Under the pieces are notes generated by a model. That model had not been told where the DNA came from, made no database searches, and worked only from the letters and a program-made list of their open reading frames with translations. A stretch of DNA of 13,172 nucleotides from Desulfobacterales bacterium (lineage in GTDB: Bacteria; Desulfobacterota; Desulfobacteria; Desulfobacterales; JAUCGF01): the NCBI GenBank assembly GCA_029940345.1, contig JAOZRC010000075.1:1-13172 (forward strand), written 5' to 3'. Shown one piece after another: positions 1 to 7,442 of this stretch. Positions within the stretch are counted from its first letter, which is position 1, and the number at the start of each line of letters is the position of its first letter. Made by a program: the position numbers and the translations under genes.

Positions 1-31
1 CACAGTTTGCGATGCTGTGACGCAAACTGTG
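1..31. repeat. Perfect 11-bp inverted repeat, possible terminator hairpin
   Basis: Bases 1-11 (CACAGTTTGCG) and 21-31 (CGCAAACTGTG) are exact reverse complements around a 9-base loop. The hairpin lies 50 bases past the stop of the leftward lipoprotein gene, so it could end that transcript. A T-run on the minus strand would fall outside the window and cannot be checked. It could equally be the edge of a larger repeat cut by the window border. Confidence 0.5.
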
Positions 32-80
32 GTTTGCACTCCTCTTCTGAGGATGGGTAAGTTATTTTTGTCACCATTTC

Positions 81-728
81 TTATTGTTTGATGACAAAAT
101 GGACACGTCTGTTTTTAGCCCAGGCGGCTTCGTTTTCAGCCGGATCTACCGGATTCTCTTCACCATAGCTAATCGCCGTCATACGTACGGAAGGTACGCC
201 TGCGTCAACCAGGAATGCTTTAACGCTCTCAGCCCGGAGCTCACCCAGGGCGAGATTGTATTCGGTTGTTCCCCGACTGTCGGTATACCCCTCAATTACA
301 ACAGAAAAATCAGGGGAATTGCGTAGCCCTTGCGCTTTATTATTTAGAATTTCAACAGCGGCGGGCGTTAAACGGGAACTATCGTATTCAAAATGGATAT
401 CTTCATTCACAATAGCTCTCATTTCAGGACTGAGTTCGCCTTCACCGGCCTTTCCTACACCCGACATATTACTCGCCAATGCTTCAGATTGTTCTGTAAT
501 TTCTTCAGTGGTGAATTCATTCGGACCCAGTTCAGATTGCTTTTTTTCTTTACTACTTTTATCATCTGTCGGCTGGTATAGCACGTCATCCGATACGCGG
601 TTAATATACGGATCAGTGTTGATTTTCTTCTTTTTATAACAGCCAGTTAAACAGGCTAATCCTAAAATCAGCACTATTGACATGATAATAAGCGGTAATT
701 TGTCTTGAAATTTTGTTTTGGTTTTCAT
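81..728 (-). CDS. Pal/OmpA-family peptidoglycan-binding outer-membrane lipoprotein
   Basis: The predicted product of 215 residues is a lipoprotein that should sit in the outer membrane and bind peptidoglycan non-covalently. The N-terminus is basic (MKTKTK), followed by a hydrophobic segment (about 11-26) and a lipobox LTGC with Cys30 as the lipidated residue. Tyr at +2 gives no inner-membrane retention signal. A charged, Ser/Glu/Lys-rich linker (31-105) leads to an OmpA_C domain (about 106-215). This has the EGYTDSRGTTEYN core and LGELRA; Asp150 and Arg165 match the residues that hold meso-diaminopimelate in Pal and OmpA. An in-frame upstream Met would add 32 residues, but that extension is not signal-peptide-like and would bury the lipobox. 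Two adjacent ATGs (731 and 728) are possible, with a weak AAAGAG upstream. No tol genes are nearby, so calling it the Tol partner Pal, rather than a Pal-like paralogue, is inference. Confidence 0.88.
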   Translation of the reverse strand: MKTKTKFQDKLPLIIMSIVLILGLACLTGCYKKKKINTDPYINRVSDDVLYQPTDDKSSKEKKQSELGPNEFTTEEITEQSEALASNMSGVGKAGEGELSPEMRAIVNEDIHFEYDSSRLTPAAVEILNNKAQGLRNSPDFSVVIEGYTDSRGTTEYNLALGELRAESVKAFLVDAGVPSVRMTAISYGEENPVDPAENEAAWAKNRRVHFVIKQ

Positions 729-824
729 CATCGCAGCTCTTTTTGCTTTTATATAGTCTTCCAGATAGTTAAATTCACAAGGACAACAGAAGGATATCGT
801 ACAATTTCGTATATATAGAAGCAC

Positions 825-1225
825 AAATGTGCTATTCCGATTTTTCCTTTTGATTCCTGCAAGCTAAAGCATACACTGTTCCATTTCGAAAAAATCGTAA
901 TCAAATCAGCATACATTGAATTTTAATATCTGAACGCCTATAGGATTATAGGTCACATATCCTCTTATTATCGTATGATACTTGCTTAAGCAGAATCCCA
1001 AATTTTCTGCTTCTAAATAGAAACATGAAAATTGTTATCGTACATTAACAATAGGATACATCCAAATTTCAAACATATTAGCATGTTTAAAGAAATTTGC
1101 AACACAGAAATACATTTAAGTGGTTGTGTAAAAAATCATTACCAAGAAATGGTTAGGTTAGCAACTGAAGATGGCGAAGATTTAAAAAAATCTGGGAAGA
1201 AGTCGTTTTCTCTGTTTCCACATAA
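825..1225. other. Non-coding region between the lipoprotein gene and the tRNA unit
   Basis: I see no credible gene here. The stretch is AT-rich and forms the upstream region of the leftward lipoprotein gene as well as the trailer of the tRNA transcript. The hexamer ATCGTA occurs four times on the plus strand (796, 894, 970 and 1037). A small inverted repeat TTGTT/AACAA overlaps the last copy. No strong intrinsic terminator is visible after tRNA-Asp. Confidence 0.5.
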
Positions 1226-1304
1226 TGGCGGGAGTGACGAGACTTGAACTCGCGACCTCCGGCTTGACAGGCCGGCGCTCTAACCAAAACTGAGCTACAC
1301 CCCC
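1226..1304 (-). tRNA. tRNA-Asp (anticodon GTC)
   Basis: On the minus strand a full cloverleaf can be drawn. The acceptor stem GGGGGTG pairs with CACTCCC (one G-T pair), followed by discriminator G and an encoded CCA. The D-stem is GCTC/GAGC, the anticodon stem CCGGC/GCCGG with loop CTGTCAA, and the T-stem GCGAG/CTCGT with loop TTCAAGT. Two details are unusual: the D-loop has four Ts between G15 and the GG pair, making the gene 79 bases with CCA, and position 38 is A where bacterial tRNA-Asp usually has C. It follows tRNA-Val by 24 bases in the same transcript. Confidence 0.93.
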
Positions 1305-1328
1305 GAAAAAACAATACTATTATACATT

Positions 1329-1404
1329 TGGTAGGCGGAACAGGGCTTGAACCTGTGACCCTCGGCTTGTAAGGCCGATGCTCTCCCAACTGAGCTACCC
1401 GCCC
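1329..1404 (-). tRNA. tRNA-Val (anticodon TAC)
   Basis: The minus strand folds as a standard 76-base tRNA with encoded CCA. The acceptor stem GGGCGGG pairs with TCCGCCT, with G-T pairs at both ends. The D-stem is GCTC/GAGC with loop AGTTGGGA, the anticodon stem TCGGC/GCCGA with loop CTTACAA, and the T-stem ACAGG/CCTGT. Anticodon TAC reads GTA and related Val codons. It is the first gene of a Val-Asp tRNA pair, an arrangement common in bacteria. Confidence 0.95.
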
Positions 1405-1432
1405 GTTATTTATACCAACCGAATATCCTGCG

Positions 1433-1461
1433 TTTATATCAGTGTATAAAAAGGGTGTCAA
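1433..1461 (-). promoter_or_regulatory. Sigma-70 promoter of the Val-Asp tRNA unit
   Basis: Reading the minus strand, a perfect -35 box TTGACA (1461-1456) is followed by a 17-base spacer and a -10 box TATAAA (1438-1433). Transcription would start near 1426, about 20 bases before tRNA-Val, leaving a short leader for RNase P to remove. The bases just after the -10 box are CGC, a GC-rich discriminator of the kind found at stringently controlled stable-RNA promoters; that regulatory reading is inference. Confidence 0.87.
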
Positions 1462-1572
1462 GTCCTAATCCTAAATTTTATGCACCCTATTCAAAAATCA
1501 TGGTGTCAGAAGCGAGATGAGAAAAACCTGAACACTGAAACGTATACAACTATATTCGAATATACTCGCGAA

Positions 1573-1653
1573 GGCCATAATTGGTGATTTTATAATTGAT
1601 CAATACCTTAATTCATAGGCGTAAGACATATTTCAAAATCACCAATTATGACC
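1573..1653. repeat. 16-bp perfect inverted repeat with long spacer
   Basis: CATAATTGGTGATTTT (1576-1591) and AAAATCACCAATTATG (1635-1650) are exact reverse complements separated by 43 bases; with one mismatch the arms extend to GGYCATAATT at the outer ends. It lies about 40 bases past the stop of the leftward J-domain-like gene and about 110 bases upstream of the tRNA promoter. It could act as a stem in that gene's 3' trailer or be a MITE-like repeat. No T-run follows, so a simple intrinsic terminator is unlikely. Confidence 0.6.
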
Positions 1654-1690
1654 GTGCCAAGTATAATATCCAATTTTTCGCCTTTGATTT

Positions 1691-2077
1691 TTAAATGGTT
1701 TGATAATATTGTTTCAGTCTATCATAAGCAGCATTATAAATTTGCATAATCTCTTTAGATACTTTCAATTTTTCAGGATTCTGAATGAATTTATCGGAGT
1801 GGTATTTTTTCACCTCGGTCTTCCATTTTTTTTTAACTTCATCCACAGATGATGGCGGCAATAATCCGAATTCAGCCAGATCTTGCACAACTTGTTGCGG
1901 AAAGGCACTCGTGTCTGTGTTTTGAGGATGGCTAGGTTCTTTGGACGGCGACTCTTGATTCCCTGTTGTAAACTTTGACGTGGTATTATCCTGATGAAAA
2001 CGGTTTTCTTTATCTGCTTTTATTAAACGTGGTGTATAAGACTTTGTAATGTTATATAAACGCGAAAAAAATGACAT
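1691..2077 (-). CDS. Small J-domain-like protein with HSD in place of HPD
   Basis: A 128-residue protein. The N-terminal half (1-60) is basic and then Ser/Thr/Asn/Pro-rich and probably disordered. The C-terminal part (about 66-125) resembles a J-domain: a helix-I-like DLAEFGLLPP, helix II VKKKWKTEVKKYHSDKF, and helix III with EIMQIYNAAYDRLKQYY. The loop that normally carries HPD, needed to stimulate DnaK ATPase, reads His93-Ser94-Asp95. No Gly/Phe or zinc-finger region follows, so this is at most a class III J-protein. AAGGGG lies 4 bases before the ATG, a credible ribosome site. It follows the MurU-AmgK fusion gene after 63 bases and may be cotranscribed. The family is recognised by pattern; the client and function are unknown. 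Confidence 0.72.
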   Translation of the reverse strand: MSFFSRLYNITKSYTPRLIKADKENRFHQDNTTSKFTTGNQESPSKEPSHPQNTDTSAFPQQVVQDLAEFGLLPPSSVDEVKKKWKTEVKKYHSDKFIQNPEKLKVSKEIMQIYNAAYDRLKQYYQTI

Positions 2078-2140
2078 TTTGCCCCTTATTATAGACGTTA
2101 GATCAGTTTTTACCCAATTAAATGCGATAATTTTAATTTA

Positions 2141-3853
2141 TCAGAGTGTTGAAACAAGCTTTTTTAATTTGTAAAAGCTTTTTCCATCGGATGCATTCAG
2201 ATGATTTTTGAGCATTTGAAGCGCCGGTGAAATATATTGTATAAAATCTTTTTTCCCCTTGACTTTACTCAAAAAACCGAAAGCACCCAGAATTTGAAGG
2301 TTTCTTGCCAGCGCACAATGATAGTAGCATTTTTTAAATTTTTTCGGATCAATTGACATTAAAGATGATAACGTTTGAATGGCATAATCTGTTAAGTGGG
2401 AACGTATCTCAACAGGTAGAGCAACGTAGGGATCGATTAAGAGAGAAGCCAGATCATACTGAAGAGGGCCAATACGTCCGCCTTGAAAGTCAATAAACCA
2501 AACCTTTTCATCTTTTACCATGATATTCCGGGACTGCATATCCCGGTGCATAAAGCCGGTAATTGCAAATTTGAGCGCACTATCGGCCAAAGCGTTGAAT
2601 TCGTCATCAAAATCGTCGTAACAGATGCATTGCCCAAGGTAATTATTTGTGAAGGCATCTATAAAATAGCGGCACTCCTTTTCAAGAATTAATTTTTTGT
2701 CGTAATGGGTGGTCTGCCATGTCTGGGAAAGATCAAAGTTTTGATAACCGCGAATTGAAAGTTGTATCATCATATCAATCACGCGTTCATACCAGGCGAT
2801 GATCTGATCGGGCAAATTTGTCCTTCGGATCACTTGTTGTAAATGACAATCGCCTAAATCTTCTAAAAAAACAAGGCCGGCAAAAGCATCATAAAGGTAA
2901 ATTTCCGGAACAGGGATGCCTTTTTGGTGTAAGTGGCGGCCAATGGCGATAAACGCTTCGGCTTCAGATGTTTGTGATGGAATTTTATTATTACGGATTC
3001 CGTGATCTGCCATAATCAGACTGTGGCAACCCGTTGTCAGGCGATACCAGCGGCGATCTGAACCGTCGCCTTTTAATTTGTTGCGGGTGATCGCATTGCA
3101 AGCATCATTCGGAAATGCCTTTTTAAATGCCCGTGGCGCCATATAACGTATATTTGCATCCCTATACCGTTGAGGCGTCCCAATATCATCCCAATAAAAA
3201 TCTTCAGAAATAAATGCTTTTATCTGTTGGTGTTCAGCTATTAACCGTTGATAAATATCAATACTGGCGATAAAAACATTACCCGGTATATAATCAGTGA
3301 CTTCGGGATTTAGCACCTGTATTCCGGTAAAAGTCTTTGAGGCGGGTTGCCGGGTGCTTTGGTTCTTATTTTTGGCATCCTGCAAAGGGGCATCCGCGTA
3401 AAAACTTTCAACATAGCCATTTGCATTGACCCATACAGTATTAAAACGGGAATCATCTTTAAGCACCATCGTTGCCAAGGCATTGTGTTCTATATGATAC
3501 GCATACACCCGCCTTAAATCAATATCCGTTACGATGTCGCTGTTGATAACAAAAAAAGGTTGATTGTCTAAGAGGTCAGAAATATTTTTTATCGCTCCGC
3601 CTGTGCCGAGGATTACCGGTTCATGCCTTAAAAGCACCGGAAAAGAGTAACGCTCGGATTTCAAAAAAGATTCAATCCGGGAGGATAAATGATGCGTGTT
3701 GATAATAATCGTATCGCATCCGGCCAGTCGCAAAGATGCTATAAGTTTTTCCAGGATAGGGCGACCGCTGATTGTAAACAACGGTTTAGGGGTCGTATCC
3801 GTGCAGGGACGCAGGCGGGAACCGAAACCGGCGGCAAGTATCAATGATTTCAT
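2141..3853 (-). CDS. Fused MurU-like nucleotidyltransferase / AmgK-like sugar kinase
   Basis: A 570-residue two-domain cytoplasmic protein. Residues 1-240 form a sugar-1-phosphate nucleotidyltransferase: the GFGSRLRP signature with PKP (10-24), LGTGGA (82-87), metal-binding NSD (104-106) and the terminal WDDIGTP (221-227). Residues 255-570 form an aminoglycoside-phosphotransferase-fold kinase: GDGSDRRWYRL (262-272), EDLGD (331-335), catalytic HRDMQSRN (His436, Asp438, Asn443) and IDFQ (Asp455) followed by GPLQYDLASLL. The DFQ and G-S-x-R-x-Y/F-R patterns are typical of AmgK rather than antibiotic kinases. In Pseudomonas, AmgK phosphorylates MurNAc at C1 and MurU converts the product to UDP-MurNAc; here both activities would sit on one chain in reverse order. 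The substrate is inferred. An in-frame Met 24 codons upstream would overlap plsB; I chose 3853 because family members begin at MKSLILAAG-like sequence. No clear ribosome site is visible. Confidence 0.85.
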   Translation of the reverse strand: MKSLILAAGFGSRLRPCTDTTPKPLFTISGRPILEKLIASLRLAGCDTIIINTHHLSSRIESFLKSERYSFPVLLRHEPVILGTGGAIKNISDLLDNQPFFVINSDIVTDIDLRRVYAYHIEHNALATMVLKDDSRFNTVWVNANGYVESFYADAPLQDAKNKNQSTRQPASKTFTGIQVLNPEVTDYIPGNVFIASIDIYQRLIAEHQQIKAFISEDFYWDDIGTPQRYRDANIRYMAPRAFKKAFPNDACNAITRNKLKGDGSDRRWYRLTTGCHSLIMADHGIRNNKIPSQTSEAEAFIAIGRHLHQKGIPVPEIYLYDAFAGLVFLEDLGDCHLQQVIRRTNLPDQIIAWYERVIDMMIQLSIRGYQNFDLSQTWQTTHYDKKLILEKECRYFIDAFTNNYLGQCICYDDFDDEFNALADSALKFAITGFMHRDMQSRNIMVKDEKVWFIDFQGGRIGPLQYDLASLLIDPYVALPVEIRSHLTDYAIQTLSSLMSIDPKKFKKCYYHCALARNLQILGAFGFLSKVKGKKDFIQYISPALQMLKNHLNASDGKSFYKLKKLVSTL

Positions 3854-3890
3854 TATGTTATGAATTAATTTTACACTTCTGACTTTGCAC

Positions 3891-6539
3891 TTATAAAAAT
3901 TTAAGGTTGTTATAAATTGCTTCACTATAGTATTTTAGTTTATCATGATGTTCATCCTTTTGAATCTTATGGTATTGAAAATATTTAATTGCATTTTTGT
4001 AGTTGATTTCAGAAAGTGCTTCGGAACGTTCGATCTCTTTATTTTTGTACATACGATCGCCAATGGAGGCAATTTTTTTCATACGATCCTTGGTTTTTCC
4101 GCCATTTTGGGCCAGATGGACATAATAGTTTAAAACAATCCGATAAGATTCCAAATAGGTTTTTACAAAAGCGGCAAAAAAACGCAGCTTGCGATATCCG
4201 GCCGCTGTAATATTGTAGGTGTCCGGTAACGTCGGATGAGGGATCAGAAAAGCGTCGTCAATAAATGCTTTTATATTTTTACGAACCGAATATTCGGGTG
4301 TGCTATTCACGTTGTAGGCAAATTCATATTTGAAAAATTCCTGCAAAAAGGCATAATCCGAGTGAAGATCACTAGCGGAAAATTGAAAAGCATCCTTTTT
4401 GAGAATTACAAGCGATGTAAATGCCGCCGGTATAAAAAATACAATACAGTTGTTTTTATATAATTCGATAATAGGACGTTTATTTTCAATGACCGTGTAA
4501 TAGACATCAGAAACAGCATCTTTGTTTTGGTGATAAGAGTATTCATCCGTCACACGAATAATGAGTTTACGTTGAATATAGGAATCTAATGCCTGTATAA
4601 TCGCATAATCGGGATCAAGGAGCAGGGTGTCAGCAAGTTCGGCATTTTGTGAAATCAGATAATTCAAGTAAAATTCCAATTGAGACTTTAAATACTGATG
4701 CGAAAAGCTTTTTTTGGGGCTGTTTAACAAAACACTCGCAACCAGGGCATGGGGAGTGACAAATGAAACGCGATCAATCGCATTTAAAATACGGTAACTC
4801 AGATGGCGGCATAGTTCGTAACGATCTTTGGTTTTCATCGTTTCGAAGGCCGGTTCGTACTGATTCAGAAATGCTTTCAGCGAAAAAGGTTCGTGAAAAT
4901 TGATATATATTTTGCCATACCTGGTTTTTAAGAATTTGCGCGCTTTAATAACCTGGAGAAAGCTTTCCGGCTTTTTCTTACCGCCTCCGATTTCGTGCAG
5001 ATACGCATTTTCTTCAGGAACTCGATCATATCCGATAAAAACGGGCACAAAAATCAAATCATCACAGGCGCCATTTTTATAGGCATTAAGCAGAATTGAT
5101 AGCATCCCGAATTTAGGTGAAATCAACTTACCTGTACGACTCCGTCCGCCTTCAATGAAAAACTCAAGATTAAAGCCTTCTTGGAGCAATGTGTAAATGT
5201 ATTCTGCAAATACTTTGGAATAGATTGCAGAGCCTTTAAAAGTACGTCTGATAAAAAAAGCGCCGGCACCCCTGAATAGAGGGCCTAAGGGCCATATTGA
5301 AAGATTGGCTCCAGCCGCCACATGAGGGCATGGCATGTTATTATTATAAAGGATATAATCCAGCACCAGGTAGTCAATGTGGCTTTTGTGGCAAGGAGCG
5401 AAGATTAACGGGCCTTTCTGAGACATATTTTTAGCCTGTCTCAGGACATCATTGTTAATCACAAGCCCCTCAAACATCAGTTTGATAATCCATCTGACCA
5501 ATATGTATAGCATCTTAACAATACGTGGGTTATACTTAGCGGCAATTTCATCAAGATAGGCATCCGCTTTTTTACGCACATGGTAGATCGGGGTGTCTTT
5601 TTTTTCAGAGTAATACTCCATCATTTTACGAAGACGATCTCCTGTAAGAATGCCTTGTTTCAACTCTTGGGGTGATTTAATCACCGGGCCGGTGATGCTT
5701 TGACGGAGTCGGTTCAACTGGTTTAACAGAAATCGTCTTAAAAGCACCGCCTGTTGTTCAATGCTTTGGGTGTTGATTTGAGGGTCTTCTAAAAATGTTT
5801 GCAAATTACAGGGTTCCGCAATTTCTACAACGATTGTATTGGGATTTTTAATCAGTGTAAAAAGACGTCGCAACACGCCCGGTTTTTCCGCCGTTCCGAA
5901 AAATATATCAATTAGTGAGGGAATTGATTTGGGCGGATTTGTACTGAAAAGAAAAAGTTGGGGAATGATGAAAACAGGGCGATTTGATGAATTCTGCAGT
6001 TCAATAAAATAGCAGAGCGGATCGGTTTGTTTTTTTACAAAAAAGCGATAAAAAGTGCGCCTGTCAATCAGAGGCACCAAGGCTGAACGACCTTTAAGCA
6101 GCTCATTCTGAATATATTGATTTTTATAAGGGTTGGGAAAAGACAAATGGCGTAAAAAATAACCCGCGTATGCCAAAATAATTCTGAAAATACGACTGAC
6201 AGGTTGCCAGATAATCACTTTATAATCAATTCCGATGACAGGAGATGCTATTTTTATAGATTTATAATGCGTATGGTAAAATAAGAATTCAAAATAGCTC
6301 TTATATTTGCTTGTATATACGATAATGGCATTATCGGGAAGATCGGTGATATTTTTGGTCTGATTTTTGCGCAGGTCAATTCCGGAATAAAAACGCTTTA
6401 GAATAAAGGAGGCCATATAGCCAATTTGGGATGGAAGATAACATAAATAGTGATCATATGACCCTTTTAAAACTCTATGTTTCCACCATCCCTTTTTTGT
6501 ATCATTTTCCGAAGGGGGCGTATTATTTTTTTTGAACAT
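3891..6539 (-). CDS. plsB: Glycerol-3-phosphate 1-O-acyltransferase PlsB
   Basis: An 882-residue PlsB-type enzyme, longer than the roughly 807 residues of the E. coli protein. It catalyses the first step of phospholipid synthesis, acylating sn-glycerol-3-phosphate at C1, at the inner membrane. All acyltransferase blocks are visible: CHKSHIDYL (HX4D with catalytic His384 and Asp389), AAGANLSIWPLGP, GAFFIRRTFKG (from about 426), FFIEGGRSRTGK (from about 460) and VPVFIGYD (from about 498). The long N-terminal region and the helical C-terminal region after the catalytic core follow the PlsB layout. A TTG two codons upstream is possible, but the ATG at 6539 is preferred; no clear Shine-Dalgarno is visible. 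The MurU-AmgK gene starts 37 bases after its stop, so the two probably form one transcript. Confidence 0.93.
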   Translation of the reverse strand: MFKKNNTPPSENDTKKGWWKHRVLKGSYDHYLCYLPSQIGYMASFILKRFYSGIDLRKNQTKNITDLPDNAIIVYTSKYKSYFEFLFYHTHYKSIKIASPVIGIDYKVIIWQPVSRIFRIILAYAGYFLRHLSFPNPYKNQYIQNELLKGRSALVPLIDRRTFYRFFVKKQTDPLCYFIELQNSSNRPVFIIPQLFLFSTNPPKSIPSLIDIFFGTAEKPGVLRRLFTLIKNPNTIVVEIAEPCNLQTFLEDPQINTQSIEQQAVLLRRFLLNQLNRLRQSITGPVIKSPQELKQGILTGDRLRKMMEYYSEKKDTPIYHVRKKADAYLDEIAAKYNPRIVKMLYILVRWIIKLMFEGLVINNDVLRQAKNMSQKGPLIFAPCHKSHIDYLVLDYILYNNNMPCPHVAAGANLSIWPLGPLFRGAGAFFIRRTFKGSAIYSKVFAEYIYTLLQEGFNLEFFIEGGRSRTGKLISPKFGMLSILLNAYKNGACDDLIFVPVFIGYDRVPEENAYLHEIGGGKKKPESFLQVIKARKFLKTRYGKIYINFHEPFSLKAFLNQYEPAFETMKTKDRYELCRHLSYRILNAIDRVSFVTPHALVASVLLNSPKKSFSHQYLKSQLEFYLNYLISQNAELADTLLLDPDYAIIQALDSYIQRKLIIRVTDEYSYHQNKDAVSDVYYTVIENKRPIIELYKNNCIVFFIPAAFTSLVILKKDAFQFSASDLHSDYAFLQEFFKYEFAYNVNSTPEYSVRKNIKAFIDDAFLIPHPTLPDTYNITAAGYRKLRFFAAFVKTYLESYRIVLNYYVHLAQNGGKTKDRMKKIASIGDRMYKNKEIERSEALSEINYKNAIKYFQYHKIQKDEHHDKLKYYSEAIYNNLKFL

Positions 6540-6704
6540 AAGCAATCACTATTTATTTATATATAAAACAGATAAAAGATGATAAAAGATATTGGCTAAT
6601 AATTGATTTAGATAACAAATGAATAATTTGATTGCAATCTTTAATTAAACGCAATATGAATTGGATACTTGGGGGGAGGCTAGCAAAAGCTCAGATTAGG
6701 AACG

Positions 6705-6754
6705 GTAAGCGGAATTTTATAGTCATGATTTTTATGGGCAAATTTTTCGCTTAC
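6705..6754. repeat. Imperfect inverted repeat
   Basis: The ends pair through GTAAGCG (6705-6711) and CGCTTAC (6748-6754), with AT-rich arms AATTTT/AAATTT continuing inward with bulges. It lies between plsB and the plus-strand gene. No gene ends close by, so a terminator role is not obvious. Confidence 0.4.
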
Positions 6755-6939
6755 GCAATATTTATTGCACTATTGACTTGGCTCTTTCAATTTTAGACTT
6801 GCACAAAGAAAAATGATGTGATAGTGGAATTTTTTAGAGATTTTGGGGAAATTTATAAGTTCACAAGAACACGGTTGATCCTGACTCGAGCAAGCATTTG
6901 TCGGTGTTAAAATTATAATTTTACAATATGAAATTAAAC

Positions 6940-7060
6940 ATCCTTCATTTGCGTAGTTTTTTTGTACAAGCCCCTCAAAATAAAATTGTATCCGAATAAT
7001 TTGGCTCACTTTATTTAGTTGTAAAAAACCAATAAAAATGTAAAGCGACAAATGAAGGAT
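6940..7060. repeat. MITE-like element, copy 1 (12-bp perfect terminal inverted repeats)
   Basis: The 121-base segment begins with ATCCTTCATTTG and ends with its exact complement CAAATGAAGGAT. Interior words GTAGTT, AATTGTA and GTAAAG recur in the same order in copy 2 at 7443-7536. It encodes nothing convincing. No clear target-site duplication flanks it. Confidence 0.62.
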
Positions 7061-7098
7061 ACTAAAGTATTTAAATCGGTTATAATTCAACTGGTTTA

Positions 7099-7127
7099 TT
7101 GCATAAATGGCAGTTAAAATTTAGCAT
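7099..7127 (+). promoter_or_regulatory. Possible weak promoter of the small membrane-protein gene
   Basis: TTGCAT (7099-7104) and TAGCAT (7122-7127) are 17 bases apart, with 3/6 and 4/6 matches to the sigma-70 boxes, and lie about 37 bases before the ATG at 7164. The spacing is right but the boxes are poor, so this is tentative. Confidence 0.25.
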
Positions 7128-7144
7128 AATAACAGATTACTTTT

Positions 7145-7152
7145 AAAGGAGG
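7145..7152 (+). promoter_or_regulatory. Strong Shine-Dalgarno
   Basis: AAAGGAGG is a near-perfect anti-16S match, 11 bases before the ATG at 7164. It fixes the start of the small gene and contrasts with the weak ribosome sites of most minus-strand genes in the window. Confidence 0.85.
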
Positions 7153-7163
7153 ATTTTTAGTTT

Positions 7164-7436
7164 ATGAAAACGTTAATTGGCGGTGCAATAGCGGCTGTTT
7201 TTGGTCTCATCGGTCTGGCAATTTGGTTTGGCGCGTTTCTGCAAATTCTGGCGGGTGCGGTTCCGATAATGCTTTTACTGGGTGGTGGTCTGGCACTTTA
7301 TCTGGGATTTGACGAAATTAAAGACAACTGGAAAAATAAAAAAGAGGAAGCGACCGCTGAAGTTGATGAAAGCGAGAGTTATAAACAGGAAATTGAATCG
7401 CTTAAAAAAGAAGTGGAAGAATTAAAAGCCAAATAA
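7164..7436 (+). CDS. Small two-helix membrane protein with C-terminal coiled coil, MamI-like in layout
   Basis: A 90-residue protein, the only plus-strand gene in the window. Two glycine-rich hydrophobic segments (about 5-25 and 28-48) form a membrane hairpin, joined by a short turn containing WFGAFLQIL and AGAVP. After GFDEIKDNW comes a highly charged cytoplasmic tail (54-90) ending in heptad-like EIESLKKEVEELKAK, a probable coiled coil. The hydrophobic half recalls MamI, a small magnetosome membrane protein with two helices and a G-V-P...LLLGG...AL..G pattern. This is from memory and weak, since similar small proteins also occur outside magnetotactic bacteria. A strong ribosome site and good codon structure support a real gene. 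It is bracketed by two related terminal-inverted-repeat elements. Function is unknown. Confidence 0.8.
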   Translation: MKTLIGGAIAAVFGLIGLAIWFGAFLQILAGAVPIMLLLGGGLALYLGFDEIKDNWKNKKEEATAEVDESESYKQEIESLKKEVEELKAK

Positions 7437-7442
7437 ATTGTT

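Larger units (their letters stand above)
6546..7163. other. Intergenic region upstream of plsB and of the plus-strand small gene
   Basis: No convincing gene is present. It is a divergent upstream region, serving plsB leftward and the small membrane-protein gene rightward. It holds an imperfect hairpin (6705-6754), a small GCAAT/ATTGC stem (6755-6768), a 121-base element with terminal inverted repeats (6940-7060) and a possible weak promoter near 7099-7127. A G-rich tract (GGGGGGAGG) occurs near 6671. Confidence 0.5.

Noticed and set aside
1032..1247. Plus-strand open frame of 71 codons
   Set aside because: Its end runs into the antisense strand of tRNA-Asp and there is no ribosome site; it is best explained by chance.
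1153..1461. Minus-strand open frame of 102 codons covering both tRNAs
   Set aside because: It is the translation of two tRNA genes and their promoter, a common spurious frame.
2141..3853. Aminoglycoside-resistance kinase reading of the C-terminal half
   Set aside because: The fold is shared, but the DFQ motif, the G-S-x-R-x-Y-R start and the fusion to a nucleotidyltransferase fit a sugar kinase of cell-wall recycling better.
6661..6760. G-rich tract plus hairpin considered as a riboswitch for the downstream gene
   Set aside because: I could not fit it to a c-di-GMP or other known riboswitch pattern, and it lies about 400 bases from the gene start.
6770..7090. Minus-strand open frame of 106 codons between plsB and the small gene
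   Set aside because: It runs through the terminal-inverted-repeat element, has no ribosome site, and its composition is that of translated AT-rich DNA; no domain is recognisable.
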